Assembly (NCBI RefSeq): GCF_910592395.1
Contig: NC_088319.1
Span: forward strand, 14,942,001-15,006,000
DNA length: 64,000 nucleotides
Direction of reading: 5' to 3'
Source: Lineus longissimus
Taxonomy: Eukaryota > Nemertea > Pilidiophora > Heteronemertea > Lineidae
Shown here: in pieces, positions 32,442 through 44,242 of the stretch
How positions within the stretch are numbered: position 1 is the stretch's first letter
How the letters are laid out: every line of letters begins with the position of its first letter
Made by a program: the position numbers and the translations under genes
The notes under the pieces: model-generated
The model's input: only the letters and a program-made list of their open reading frames with translations
Told to the model about the DNA's origin: nothing
The model's database searches: none

Positions 32442-34260
32442 ATGGCTGAGGGGCCACCCCACGCGGCAGGGAAGTACTCGAAAGTCTCATCAACATCCAA
32501 TATGAATAGTTTATTAAACAGTGACAACAAGGCAGCGGAAAAACGGGTAAGACTATCTTCACTGGGCCGTCGATGGGTTCACAATACAGGGTGTTTCTAA
32601 AAACATGGCTCAGTTGCAAAATGGAATAAAATGTCCTGCAAGGCCATGTAAAGGCGCACTACAGGAATTTTATCCACTTTATCCACAGTTTATAGGGTAA
32701 TGGGTCGTGTTTACTTCAGCGATAATATTCCTCGTGCAAGTGCTGTGACATAGGAGTGACCCTTATCGGTGGCTCTGTGGAACTGCATCTGACTTACTTG
32801 TCTATATGCTGCTTTTATAGACTCCCTTTAACATGCTTATTTGGTTTGACACATATAGCCACAGTCCTGAAATATGGAGTTTTATATCAAACACTCCTAT
32901 CATGATGAATGGAGAGGCGGCGTCCATAATGTCGCGGTAAATGCGGACGTAAATATTTGAGACCAATGCAGTGTCTATAGATATAAATATTGCCACTTGG
33001 ATGTGAGAGTAAGTGTTACTCTTCTTAAACATGGTTATATACAAACTTGTTAGTCAATTTTCCTACGATTAATGCCAACATTTTTTTCGGGTACTTGGCA
33101 ACGATATTCCATCATATTTACCTGTCACTGCAAAGTTACTGGATCCGCGCTTGTAAGATATTCTGATATTGGTGAGCTATTGAGTGAATGTGACCTACAT
33201 TAACGGCAATTCACCAAGGTCAGCTAAACATGTGGATGGATGGCCTGTACCAGAAATTTAAAAAAATTGTGCATGGGAGCCTCGTGTGTCAAGAAGATAG
33301 AATGGGTGTATATCGCTGTATTTGATATTGACTTGCACGTCACTGCGACCTGCGATGACGTTCGCAAACGAGCGATTATCGTCGCAAGCGATTTTAATCG
33401 TCATTTCAACTGACATATATTGTAATCAGGATGCTATTTTCTAACTATCTGAATGAGAATTACCACCTTCAGTTGCAGCCGAGTAACGACTCCGAACTCC
33501 AAGCGGAACAGAAGCCACCAGAACAGGAGGAGTTGGAAACATATCCGGAAAAACCAGCAAGTTATATCTGGCTCTCTATACTCTGTCTATTCTACAACTT
33601 CGCTGCTGGGATATTTGCATTAGTATTCTCAAGTGAGTACAAACATTTGTTTAATGATTCAAAACAATAAAGGATGCTGGACAAAGCAAGGAAATAACGA
33701 TATAAATGTACATGCCTATAACCTCCGCTTGTACCGACATAAAAGTTTTTTTTCATATCGTTCTGGCCAAAGCTATCATAGTAGAACGTTAAACTCAGGA
33801 ATGTGACCAGATAACATTTAACAAAAGATAGTGGTGTTGCACAAGGGTAGACCTAAGCAATGCTCTTTCACGGTGTCAACTAAAACTGGTCAACTATATG
33901 ACACTAGCTGGCCAGATCTTTCTGAAAAACACGTTGTTATCGCTTTCTAAGACGACCGTACATGTAGCTTTGAATGCTGTATCTTACGGTACTGTTGAAA
34001 ACCACTCTGCAAAGCAACACGATTCTGTCGACACATACCATCACTAATTTCATAACATTTCCAGTCTACGGTTGATATTGCACCACCAGACATATTCACT
34101 CTCTTTTCCAGTTCTTTCGGACAATGCTTGGAGTAGAGATGACACGCCCACGGCACGGAGATACGGCAGGATAGCACTGTTACTGTGCGTCATCGGTGTC
34201 ATAATAACTATACTGATAGTCATCATAGTACTTCCTATAATACAGACCAAGCCTGTCTGA
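32442..34260 (+). CDS. CD225/dispanin family small membrane protein (gene A)
   Basis: Three exons (32442-32546, 33479-33632, 34112-34260) join in frame to 135 aa. A short polar N-terminus (MAEGPPHAAGKYSK...) leads to the CD225 domain. This has a first hydrophobic segment, SYIWLSILCLFYNFAAGIFA, and the family hallmark S-D-N-A-W followed by a basic loop and a second membrane helix, IALLLCVIGVIITILIVIIV. Dispanins include the IFITM, PRRT2 and SYNDIG proteins, which sit in plasma or vesicle membranes and affect fusion or trafficking. The subfamily cannot be told here. For exon 2 the acceptor TTGCAG (33478) is used; the nearby ATCAG at 33429 breaks the frame. The last exon has the same length (149 nt) and phase as that of gene B at 40-41 kb. 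Confidence 0.85.
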
Positions 34261-34335
34261 TTCGGAGGAAAAGGGTCATAGTATTTCCTGTAGTACAGAC
34301 CAAGCCATGATATTGACTGATGCGGAGGAAAAAGG
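34223..34335 (+). repeat. tandem duplication of the 3' end of dispanin gene A
   Basis: The unit 34223-34275 spans the last coding bases and the stop. A diverged copy follows at 34276-34335 (TCATAGTATTTCCTG...CGGAGGAAAAAGG). The second copy is untranslated. Confidence 0.65.
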
Positions 34336-35880
34336 TCACCGGACTTCTTTTCGAAGTCAAGTCAGTGAAAAGTTGGCGACGCCAGCACGAAGTAGGCCTA
34401 CATGTGGTTCGCAGCAGTTGTGATGCTCCCTCTGCTGAGCAAAAATGCTGGGATACTTGCATTGGCGGCGCATGTGGGAACAGTTTGTATTCTGAAAACA
34501 TCAACGACCGTATACATGCAGGTTAACAATCATGTAAGTTTTCGGCTCCCTACGGGGTTTTGGTGTTCACCTGCATTTTATTTATATGATATCCTGTCTC
34601 ACTGTTATTCGGAGAAAACTAAGACTGCTTCACCGAGAAACAGTGAGTGTCGATGAACCAATCTCGAAAGCCTTCTTTCGGCGGCACAATCGGTCGCGCT
34701 CAGATTTCTCACGGAAAATGAGAGACGATGCCGTCGGAAACGGAGCTCGAGCAGGACATCGGCGACGAAACGGAATTATCAACGTATTACGATGTTACGT
34801 TTACATCAGTTTCCTTCAAGGCTCAAATCGAATGAAACTCAGCCCCAGTGTTAAAAACCGGTAGGCCTACTGTATAATTCGAGTAAGGAAAATGATCAAA
34901 TGGTTCCATCTTATGATCTACATGTACACTTCTTAGTTGGCTGGTAACGTCGGAGTTTATGCATTTGACAGTTGAAGACGCTGCAATTGGATTTTTGAAG
35001 TCAGGATTTGTCAATAATATTTCGTTATTCCCAATCTGATTCATAAGGCTGGTGTATTCATCAGGGCATTCTTGTATCAAAGTATCTTTCATTCAATTCA
35101 AATAGACTTATTCGAGCTCAGTTGTAGATTAGCAGCAAGCACTGTAAGCCGGACTGTCCCCTCACCATGTCCACATTTCTATTTCGTTGTTGTCCTCAAA
35201 TCATATACTTCCCATCTTGACCCTCAAGCCTTGGATCCACTCCGCCGACCCGGACTCCGTTACACCAATGAGGGGAGGTAACGGACCGATTAACTCTGAT
35301 GGTTCCGGGCCGAGACTTAACATATTAAGCCCTTTTGGCTTCACCAATATGATTATACCTCACAATGACAACTCCATTGGGCCTATTTCATTGTCGTTCA
35401 AGTAGGAAAAACTTGTAAGCATCCATGACGTTCAACTTTTGTATCCTCCCTGTCGTATTCTCGGGTGCAGTATTATTCCAATGTATATTGACATGTTTAA
35501 AACACTTTTCATGAAATTGTGTTTCGGTTTTTTCTTCTTTCAATCCGCGATTGCGCTATGCATTCTCCTTAGTCTGTCACACGAAGATCGATGATGAGAA
35601 ACTATGACTGTCGCACGAATACCATCTGTGCGAAGAGCGGCTTCAGTAGAGGAATCAGTCTTTCATGGGATTCATCATTCTTGACAAGGCAGCAATCTTT
35701 TGTTGTTTTTATATCTTCTTACCACAAGGAAGATATAGGGTTCTTGGTGCTGCCATCTTGGTTAACTAAAGTCGTTGTCGTAAAGATCACAATCGAACGA
35801 GCTGTCATCTTAGAGTATTGAACAGGAAATATTGTTGTCCTTGATCTACCTATGAGACGTCTATCGTGGAAACATCCATC
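34336..35880. other. 3' flank of dispanin gene A, no further gene seen
   Basis: Short frames only. No clear AATAAA was assigned for gene A. Confidence 0.4.
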
Positions 35881-36550
35881 ATGAAAGCATGAGGAATATC
35901 CACACCCGATCCACATACACCATATCCTTGACACCATACTATCTCACGTGCTGCCATCTACAATGTCCTTCCAATGAAAGCATGAGGAACATCCACACCC
36001 GATTCACATACACCATATCCTTGACACCATACTATCTCACGTGCTGCCATCTACATTGTCCTTCCAATGAAAGCATGAGGAACATCCACACCCGATCCAC
36101 ACGCACCATATCCTCGACGCCATACTATCTCACGTGCTGCCATCTACATTGTCCTTCCAATGAAAGCATGAGGAACATCCACACCCGATCCACACGCACC
36201 ATATCCTTGACGCCATACTATCTCACGTGCTGCCATCTACATTGTACTTCCAATGAAAGCATGAGGAACATCCACACCCGATCCACATGCACCATATCCT
36301 TGACGCCATACTATCTCACGTGCTGCCATCTACAATGTCCTTCCAATGAAAGCATGAGGAACATCCACACCCGATTCACATACACCATATCCTTGACACC
36401 ATACTATCTCACGTGCTGCCATCTACATTGTCCTTCCAATGAAAGCATGAGGAACATCCACACCCGATCCACACGCACCATATCCTTGACGCCATACTAT
36501 CTCACGTGCTGCCATCTACATTGTACTTCAATGAAAGCATGAGAAACATC
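35881..36550 (+). repeat. 93-bp minisatellite, seven units
   Basis: Units starting ATGAAAGCATGAGGAA repeat every 93 bp from 35881. Six units are 93 bp and the seventh is 92 bp, because CTTCCAATG lost a base. A partial eighth ends near 36550. Since 93 is divisible by three, a 217-codon open frame runs through the array. It has no start context, splice sites or domain and is treated as non-coding. Units 5-7 resemble units 1, 2 and 4, which suggests a higher-order duplication. Confidence 0.9.
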
Positions 36551-39500
36551 CCAACCTCACACACATTCACCTCAGTTCATTTCTCAACCACGACGACAGA
36601 TGGTATAACGGCAGATGTTCACAATTTTACCTGTTGCGTAGCTGGTACACCCGCCGGTACCTGGGCATTCGATCTGAGGTGAGATGAACTGAATTGAACT
36701 TTCTTGTTAAGGTGGTTTTATAACTAATGAACGAATTTACTGTAAGAAATTATGAGGTTAATTACAAGTTAGCAAGTACCTCGGTTGAACTTTTTATTTT
36801 GTCCATACAGCGTTAAAACCTTATGCAAAAATGAACTAGCTACGCCCCTGGTAAGTAGACTGAAGAAGTAGAAGACGAAGAGTAGAAGAAGAAGGAGGGG
36901 GGGGAGAGGCTGGGGGAGGAGGAGGAGGAAGCACTGAGCACGTCCTGACTAATCGGTAACACGAGCGCTGATTGCGATTGTTGGTTCAAACAACTCTAGG
37001 ACATTTGAGCCTTCCCCTTCGTTGTTAACAGTAAATACAGAGAATACTATCTCCACACAGAAGAACATCACCGACAGAAGAACATCAAACTATTAATAAC
37101 TTTCCTCACACATGCACAATGTGCATTGCTACCGGGTGTTTTGTTACAGTACCTATCGCTCCCACCGAACCTGTATGTTCTACAGAGCGACTGCCAGAGG
37201 AAATGCGCTTACCATGTAAATGAAAGACGGAACGTTGAGGAAATTGGGACTATATTTCATTCGATGTGAGTATTCTGAAAGTTTTAGCATGACTCGCGAT
37301 TATTTAAGGACTTGTTTGACCAAAATTGGGGCAGTTGACATTCTCGTAATGTACAATGTCATGATAGTCTTAATGCATAATGTCATGATATTGTTGGCAA
37401 TCATGCTTTCGAGTGTCTCCCAAGAATAATTAGATAGAGTTTGACTATGTCTGGGCTTATAATACCAGACAACAGGCTGATAACTAGATTTTACCCCTGT
37501 AGTCTTGCCGTATCTTTGATGCCAGTTATTTAGGTGCGTGGAAGTTTCAAGAGCAAACTTGAAAACGACGGGCCATGAGTTTGCTTACCTATGATGCAAA
37601 CGAACCAGTGTATAAAAGCTTGAAGATATATCGACGGCGCGGTTATACCATTAATTTGTTCGCCGCCAATACTGCAACTTGGAAGACCAGGAATTCTGGT
37701 AATGACAGTCCGTCGTAAATCGAGCAGCCCTCACCGATCAGTTTCAGTATATGATATTGAGTGCGATAGCATACTGTGTTTGGGGTCTATCCAACGTTAT
37801 TTGCGTGGCGCTGGGCGTCGTTGGACAATATGCCCGTCACGGCAGCCATCCTGAATTTCGCTGCCGTCGATTGCGGGGAGAACGCATCATCTCATCGCAC
37901 TAAGTTTACTTCTGTGTTCCGGCAGTTTCTTGGAGAAGATTCCTTTGAAAATTGGCACTATCCTACATTCATTATGGCCGCCATGGTAGCCATCTTGAAT
38001 TTGTTTACCGTCCATCGAACCAATTTTTCGTGTCTGTCTTCTAATTTTACTATATGTACATGTACGGTCGGTTATTTCCATGACAAGTAAAGGGCTGTTT
38101 ATCATGCGCACAGACAAACACTCGGCCGCATAGTATGCTACGCTTTGCTTTGCATGCTGTTTTTTTGGCATGACACGATATACACGTGTTCACTTCCATC
38201 ATGGACATATACACTTCCATTACGGTGCAGAGATCCGGGCGTCCGTGCATGGCATCCGGGCGTGGTGTCAGGCTTTTTGGTTTGTTGCGGATCCAAAGGC
38301 AATGAGCTACTCTTGATATCCCTTCGTACATTAGTCCTCCTCTGGTTTATCAACACATGCTAACGCTTCGCCGGGTTTCGAAAACACTGATTGGAGATTA
38401 GACAGCCTGCCGTCAAAATAGATCAATATATCACAATCGTTAAAAACGTACATCCTCTTTAATGACCTTGACCTAAGGAAGCGTATACACTGACGGCTAG
38501 GTTAAAAAGAAAACGAACACTAACTTCGCCCCAGGACACTCATTGCCTATTTCACATACATCAATGCAACAGTATGAGCACGTTTGGTTCCACTGGGTGC
38601 TAGGTTGCGTACTGGTACTGTTAACTGTATCGAAGTCAATGTTAAATTAATTACATTTTCTTAGCTGCGAATTTTCAAAGTGTTTAGAAACACTTTAACT
38701 GTAACCGACGGTACAGACTGTTGGTAATATATTTATTGAGAAGCCAATGGTCGGCACTAAAACATCGTACTGTTTCGAAAAAGCAATGATTGAATATGGG
38801 AAACCGTTAGCAGACATGGCCTGTTATCTCAACAGCTACCTTTAGTTAATTCAATACGCTTGATGCCTTTTTCCCAATGCATACCGCATGCTAGAGTTTC
38901 CAACGAAACGAAATCGCATCTCAAGATATGAGCTGCAGGCCTACATTTTATAGCGTGCCTTACGAATCAAGCCTAGCAATCCTGTGAAATGATCTAGATA
39001 TACTCGATGGTACATCTTGATTGCTTTGTGCTGATCATGCATACAAAACATGACATGTAGCATACATCTTTTGCACACATTTCAATCATGCTACCTGCAC
39101 AAGGTTTCCGAATCGGACCAGACAGTCTTATTTGTACGCGCGGTAGGCAATTAAAACTTCGTTTTGATCTTTGCCCATCATGATCATTGGAAAAACTACT
39201 TACCAGCAGGATTTTTCTCTGCCAATAAAATATTTAAATCTGTAATTTTACAACCGCCGTGGTAAGAGGTAACACGTTCTCTCACCATTTCCAATTCGAC
39301 ATTACCTGACTGCATATCGATCACTACCAGTGGTGTACGGTCATACATTGCTGACACTATCTAATGATGAAGAATGAGAGGCTTAAACATAAATGAAATA
39401 AGCAGGCTAGCAAAGAAATTTTGGTCAAAAATGCGCTAATTTTGGTAGCTAGTGGTCTTTATCGTCCGAGATATAGAATGAAGGAAAAAAGTCAAAACAT

Positions 39501-40120
39501 TTTCTTTTTGCCGACACTGGCGCAAGTCGATATCATAACGATATCTCACTTTCGTCCAACGACTTACGGAATAACATCCCCTTTGCTGAGATACGTACAA
39601 GTACAGGCAAAAGCTATACAATCAAATTATAAAATAGTGAATAATAAATCAGTGGTAACAGTTGCTTATGAACTTGCAGTTGTTTATATTTTTTTTATGA
39701 GTTGGCCTACATGTACGCTGAAGTTTCGTAGTCAAAAGGTTGAACTTCAGTCGTAAAAAGTTGTGTATGGCGTCTGAGAGGAAGTAACAAAAAGCCCGTG
39801 TACTGTTTGAGTGGAGTATAAGATACTATTAATGTACCGTAGGACTATAAATCAGCAGAATCTTTTTATAGCCTCTGCTAATTCCTGCCGCAAGTTTGGA
39901 TCACAGCTACGTTTTCGAAGCGATCGACAACCCAAATATCACGAGATCTCGCCGGGAGGCGCGTGGTTTTACCAGGCTAGTCTCTCTCCGAAACCGGCTT
40001 GATGAGAAACTATCAGTAGAACGTCTAAACCGGTTCAGCAACTGAATGTATACGTAATTTGGCTAGAATGTTGACCTTATGATGACTGCAGTTAGGCTTC
40101 TAAGGCGTATCTTATCTTTA
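36551..40120. other. intergenic, with a purine-rich tract
   Basis: No gene is recognised. A polypurine run rich in AGAAG and GGGGG lies at about 36861-36935 and has several G-runs that could form a G-quadruplex. The right end probably contains a non-coding first exon of dispanin gene B. Confidence 0.4.
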
Positions 40121-40154
40121 CAGCGTTTGCTGAGCCTTCACCGATGTGGCCAGG

Positions 40155-41468
40155 ATGAATGGAAAGGATTACAAACGCCAACACGACCAAGTTGACATAG
40201 AAATGGAGGTAAAGGGCGAACAAAAAACGCATAGCCAAGAATATCGGGAGGAACCGGTTGAACGAAGGACACAAAGCCAAAAACATCGGGAGGAACAGGA
40301 CGAGCCGAGGACATATAGCCAAAAACATAGGCTCGAAGCTGGGGGCAAAACACGTCGAAGTCGGAGTAAAAGTCCGCGGCCTGCACAGGATGACTGGAAA
40401 AATCCGTCTGGGTCTATGAAAAACGGTGAACATGAAAGAAAAAGGGACTCCACAAGATCTGGCGATCATCGGCAACGCCGTCTTAGTGATGATGGTGACG
40501 CTTATCATCTGATACGGGAAGCCTCTTATAGAAAGGACCCTAGGCGGGCAAGTGAACCCGCAGCGGTTGTTAAGCCACGGTACCCGCCGCCGCCAGACCT
40601 AGAGACGTACCCTACCCAGCCTAGGAGTTTTCTTTGGTTGGCTATGCTTACTGCTATTGTGAATATAGTTTTTGGGATTGCTGCTTTAGTTTGTGCCAGT
40701 AAGTATGTAACTTTGTTATAGGCCTGAGACCTCTGTTTCTGGATTGGTAAAGACACGGATGTGTATAGTACCATGCATCCGTGTGGTAAATACATGGCCT
40801 TGTTTGATATATCTGGTAACAGCTGTAATTAACTGCAGGTTCGCCAGCGTGTTACTGAAACTGTAGAGGCCAGGTAGAGGTATGTACCTACGATTAGTAC
40901 CAGCCCTAACCGCCACGCCCTCTAGCAAATGAGCTGCAACAACGTTTTGATACGGAATAACATGCACAGGGAAACAATACGAGAACATACTACACTAAGC
41001 TGACACTAGTAACAGCTTTTCATAGTCAATCAATAAAAAAATGCGCTCAGTGTTACAATAGACGACATTCGAAAGTCTGCCACAGCAGGCAACAGCCAAC
41101 ATTTTTGTATACATCGTATGTGTATCATGCAGTGCACGCACGTGTTCGCATTTGTTATCAACCGATGGTCGACTTTAGAATGTGGTCTATGAAGATCATC
41201 ATATCTCACTGAAGTCGTGTAGAGTCATAGTAATGCGGGAGATTCACCTGCTCATGGAGTATTTCCCTCACGTTCGTTCCCTCCTAAGCAAATACATGCG
41301 CGTTGTTCTTTATTTTCAGTCACCTCAGATAACGCTTGGGCAGCAGGACGCAGGGAGGAAGCAAAAAAACGTGGAAGATATGCCCTAGGTTTTTGTATCC
41401 TTGGCATCATATGCACGGCCATCATAATCATCGCCGTGCCAGTCTCCTACAAGTACATGTCGCTTTAA
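40155..41468 (+). CDS. CD225/dispanin family membrane protein (gene B), long basic N-terminus
   Basis: Two coding exons (40155-40698 and 41320-41468) join in frame to 230 aa. The start is the ATG of MNGKDYKRQHDQ, preceded by a splice acceptor (CTTTACAG) at about 40120. The first 130 residues are highly polar, with three imperfect units around T-x-SQKHREE and an RS-rich stretch (RRSRSKSPRP). They would face the cytosol. The CD225 domain follows: a proline-rich lead (PRYPPPPDLETYPTQP), hydrophobic segment 1 (FLWLAMLTAIVNIVFGIAAL), S-D-N-A-W, a basic loop, and segment 2 (ALGFCILGIICTAIIIIAVP). The final 149-nt exon matches gene A in length and phase, so the two genes, 6 kb apart in the same orientation, are probably tandem paralogues that differ mainly at the N-terminus. 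Confidence 0.87.
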
Positions 41469-42361
41469 CGTAAGCACGGGATGACCGCATCGAATGTTTT
41501 CGTTCACGGGTTTGCTCGCAAACGAGAACCAACCGGAAGTTGTACCAAAACATTCTGATGACTCGTGTAGCAGGATGGATGACTTTTGGCTAGTCTAAAT
41601 GAAGTTCAGGACGGTGAATGTCTGCCATGGCTATCGGAAAGGAAAGTGAACGCTTCATTCTTGAGATGTACACGATTACAACCGGAGAATACATCAGACA
41701 GGTCATTTGTCATTTGTCATTGTCGATGATGAAAAGGATGCCTCGATGCATTACGGATGTACTACATGTAAGATTTATACATAACATGTATTGACACGAT
41801 GTTTCTTCAACACCATCAATAGTGCTGATGAGAGATGTGGGTAACGCCAAAATGGCGCAGACTTTTTTCATAACCGCGCCTGAATTTGCTGAAACCATGA
41901 TATTTTCACGAGAATCAGCGAGAACGGGAAGAGCGTGGTGAATTTTATAAACAGGAGATGTCGCCTGAGCAGCATTCGCGATGAACGGTTTTTTGACCGA
42001 TTTTATGCAAAAGGAATTTTTCATTGCGATAACTAGAACTTGGTGTTGGCCATCCACCACCCTCCGTAGCCATGGTAACTTATCGGCGATTGGTTCAGTT
42101 ATTCTAAAGCCTATTCCGCCGACGCAGGATTGGGGACTTCTAATTGGTCAACGCGACCGGAACCCTTTAAAGTGCTGCTTATGAATTCAGTATACCGGCA
42201 ACGATACTTGCCACTAACAAGAAATGTAAATATTTTACCAATTTGTCTTCGCAAACACTTTCAATAATATTTAAGGTATTTGAAGAAAACGTATGCACAG
42301 AAATGTTACAACCCTTATATTTGGAATTTTTCTAATGATTTTTTTCTTTGTGTGAATTTTG

Positions 42362-42367
42362 AATAAA
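42362..42367 (+). terminator. candidate polyadenylation signal of dispanin gene B
   Basis: AATAAA lies about 890 nt after the stop at 41468. No nearer canonical signal was seen. Confidence 0.45.
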
Positions 42368-44242
42368 AGGAATTACTGAAACTTATTGGAGTCTCCTTCT
42401 GTTTTCAATTTATGAGTGTTTCCATAGCTCCTCCAGAACCTGCTGAATGAAAGTTGCCTGATTTTGATAGATATATTGGCCATTAAATCGATAGAAACAT
42501 CGCCAACCAGGCTATTATGCTAATTATATGGTTCCGCGTCGGCAGCTGGTTGCACCAAATTTACCTACATTCCGCACGACACATGTAGGAAAAGGTGAAC
42601 TCAGGTTGAAGTGGATACTGGAGAATCATGAACAATAAAGACTGTTTTAGCATATTTTAAGACTTTATTCGACATTTATAACATATACGTAAGGAAATGA
42701 TAAAGATATGGTCAAGCAAAATACAGGTTTCTTTCATGCACATTCGTTGACTCTACAATTATACCAAGTTGGATCATAGATTTAATCCATAATTAGTTAT
42801 ACATAGTATATACAACCGCACTAGTAATTACCAAGATTAGCAAAGAAGCACTTAGTATCACAATTTAAAACCAAAAATGAATGAAAGATATATACATATA
42901 TCAGCAAAAGCATTTTTTTAGAAACTCAAAAACCGTTGGGAGTGTTGTTTAAAAAAAAAAAAAAAATCTCTTAGAGGTGAACATAGCAGTGTTGGCCGAA
43001 AAACCTTCAAACCTTTTTTAAATCCTCGTTGATTTCTAAAAAATCGCCAAGTCGCTTCTTGACTGGCAAATTCTGATATGGTTCTTGGGAAATAACCGAT
43101 TCGTTTACCATGTTGACTGCATTTTGAGGGGTTGAATAGGCACAAAATACCGAAATTCAATTAGCTGAAACACCCTCACTGCGAACACCATTCCATATCA
43201 CGATACATGTAATTATTTTAGCGAATAGAGCATGCGCCAGTGTCTGAAACTAGCCCCACTTCGTTCATCAATGATTAAATGAAACACTCGACGCTTAGTG
43301 TTTGAGAGAAAGCAAACCCATGAAGTGGATGATTTTGCTGTTGTAGTGCTTTATCGCGGCTTTCTGGTTAATTATTGAAAAATCCGGTTTTTGGCGTATC
43401 CGTTTTATTAGTCTGTAATGAGGTTTCGACTCTCAATGAATTTCAATAGAATACAAATTACCTTAATGAGCTGTTTGATGCTGGTGCAAAAATCTCTATT
43501 TTCGAGGGTTAGGGATTGTGTTATCAAACATTTGAACATACGGCGTTTCACATGAATTTTACCCTCTGATGGTAAGGTACATGTACGTTAGTATCCTAAA
43601 ACACCGTGGTAACATGTACTACTGTTAACAGTGTATAATGCAGTGTGCCTCGTTTTGACAGCAGTGGTTATGGTTGGCGGTTACCAAAATATGGAAGAAG
43701 TCGGGAAGAAGTCAAAACACATAATGCTCAGTTTAAGGTGTTTTAGAACAGAAATTGATTCCTCTTTGACGGTATTGGTTATGTCACCAAACACAGCTCA
43801 GGTGGGGCTGGCGCTTTTGCCCAAAACTCCAGCGAGGCACCTCGGTTATGGGAGAAAATTATTGTCATTGGTGAGCCAACCAATACATCCGGTTTGGTAT
43901 CAATTCCTCATTTACCGCGTACATTGTTTCATTAGCTCAAGCTCGTGTTTTCATTGAGATGAATTGTCCTCTCGGAATTTAAATCAGATATCAGATATTT
44001 TCTGAGGATACGACAATACAGTTTATATTTCATTGCCTCATTAAGTCCAATTTTGGCATCGTGTGATACCATACGCCATTATGTTCAATTTGGATAGACA
44101 TGGCGTTTTGTTTCGATTCCATCAGTGCTCATAGTGCAAATAAATACTATGAAACTAGATGATACCAGAATCTACACTTACCAGTAAAATTGGACATCAA
44201 ACGAATAAAATATTTAAAGCATCCATTTCATTCTGAATGGCT
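42368..44242. other. intergenic between converging dispanin B and Kv genes
   Basis: No gene is recognised. It includes an A homopolymer at about 42949-42966. The right part is the 3' flank of the minus-strand channel gene. Confidence 0.4.

Noticed and set aside
33430-33478. Upstream start of dispanin A exon 2 (MLFSNYLNENYH...)
   Set aside because: Joining it to the 32442-32546 exon breaks the frame; the acceptor at 33478 fits.
35889-36542. 217-codon frame over the 93-bp repeat as a coding gene, or the array as CRISPR
   Set aside because: The unit length divisible by three explains the open frame, and there are no spacers, domain or splice borders.
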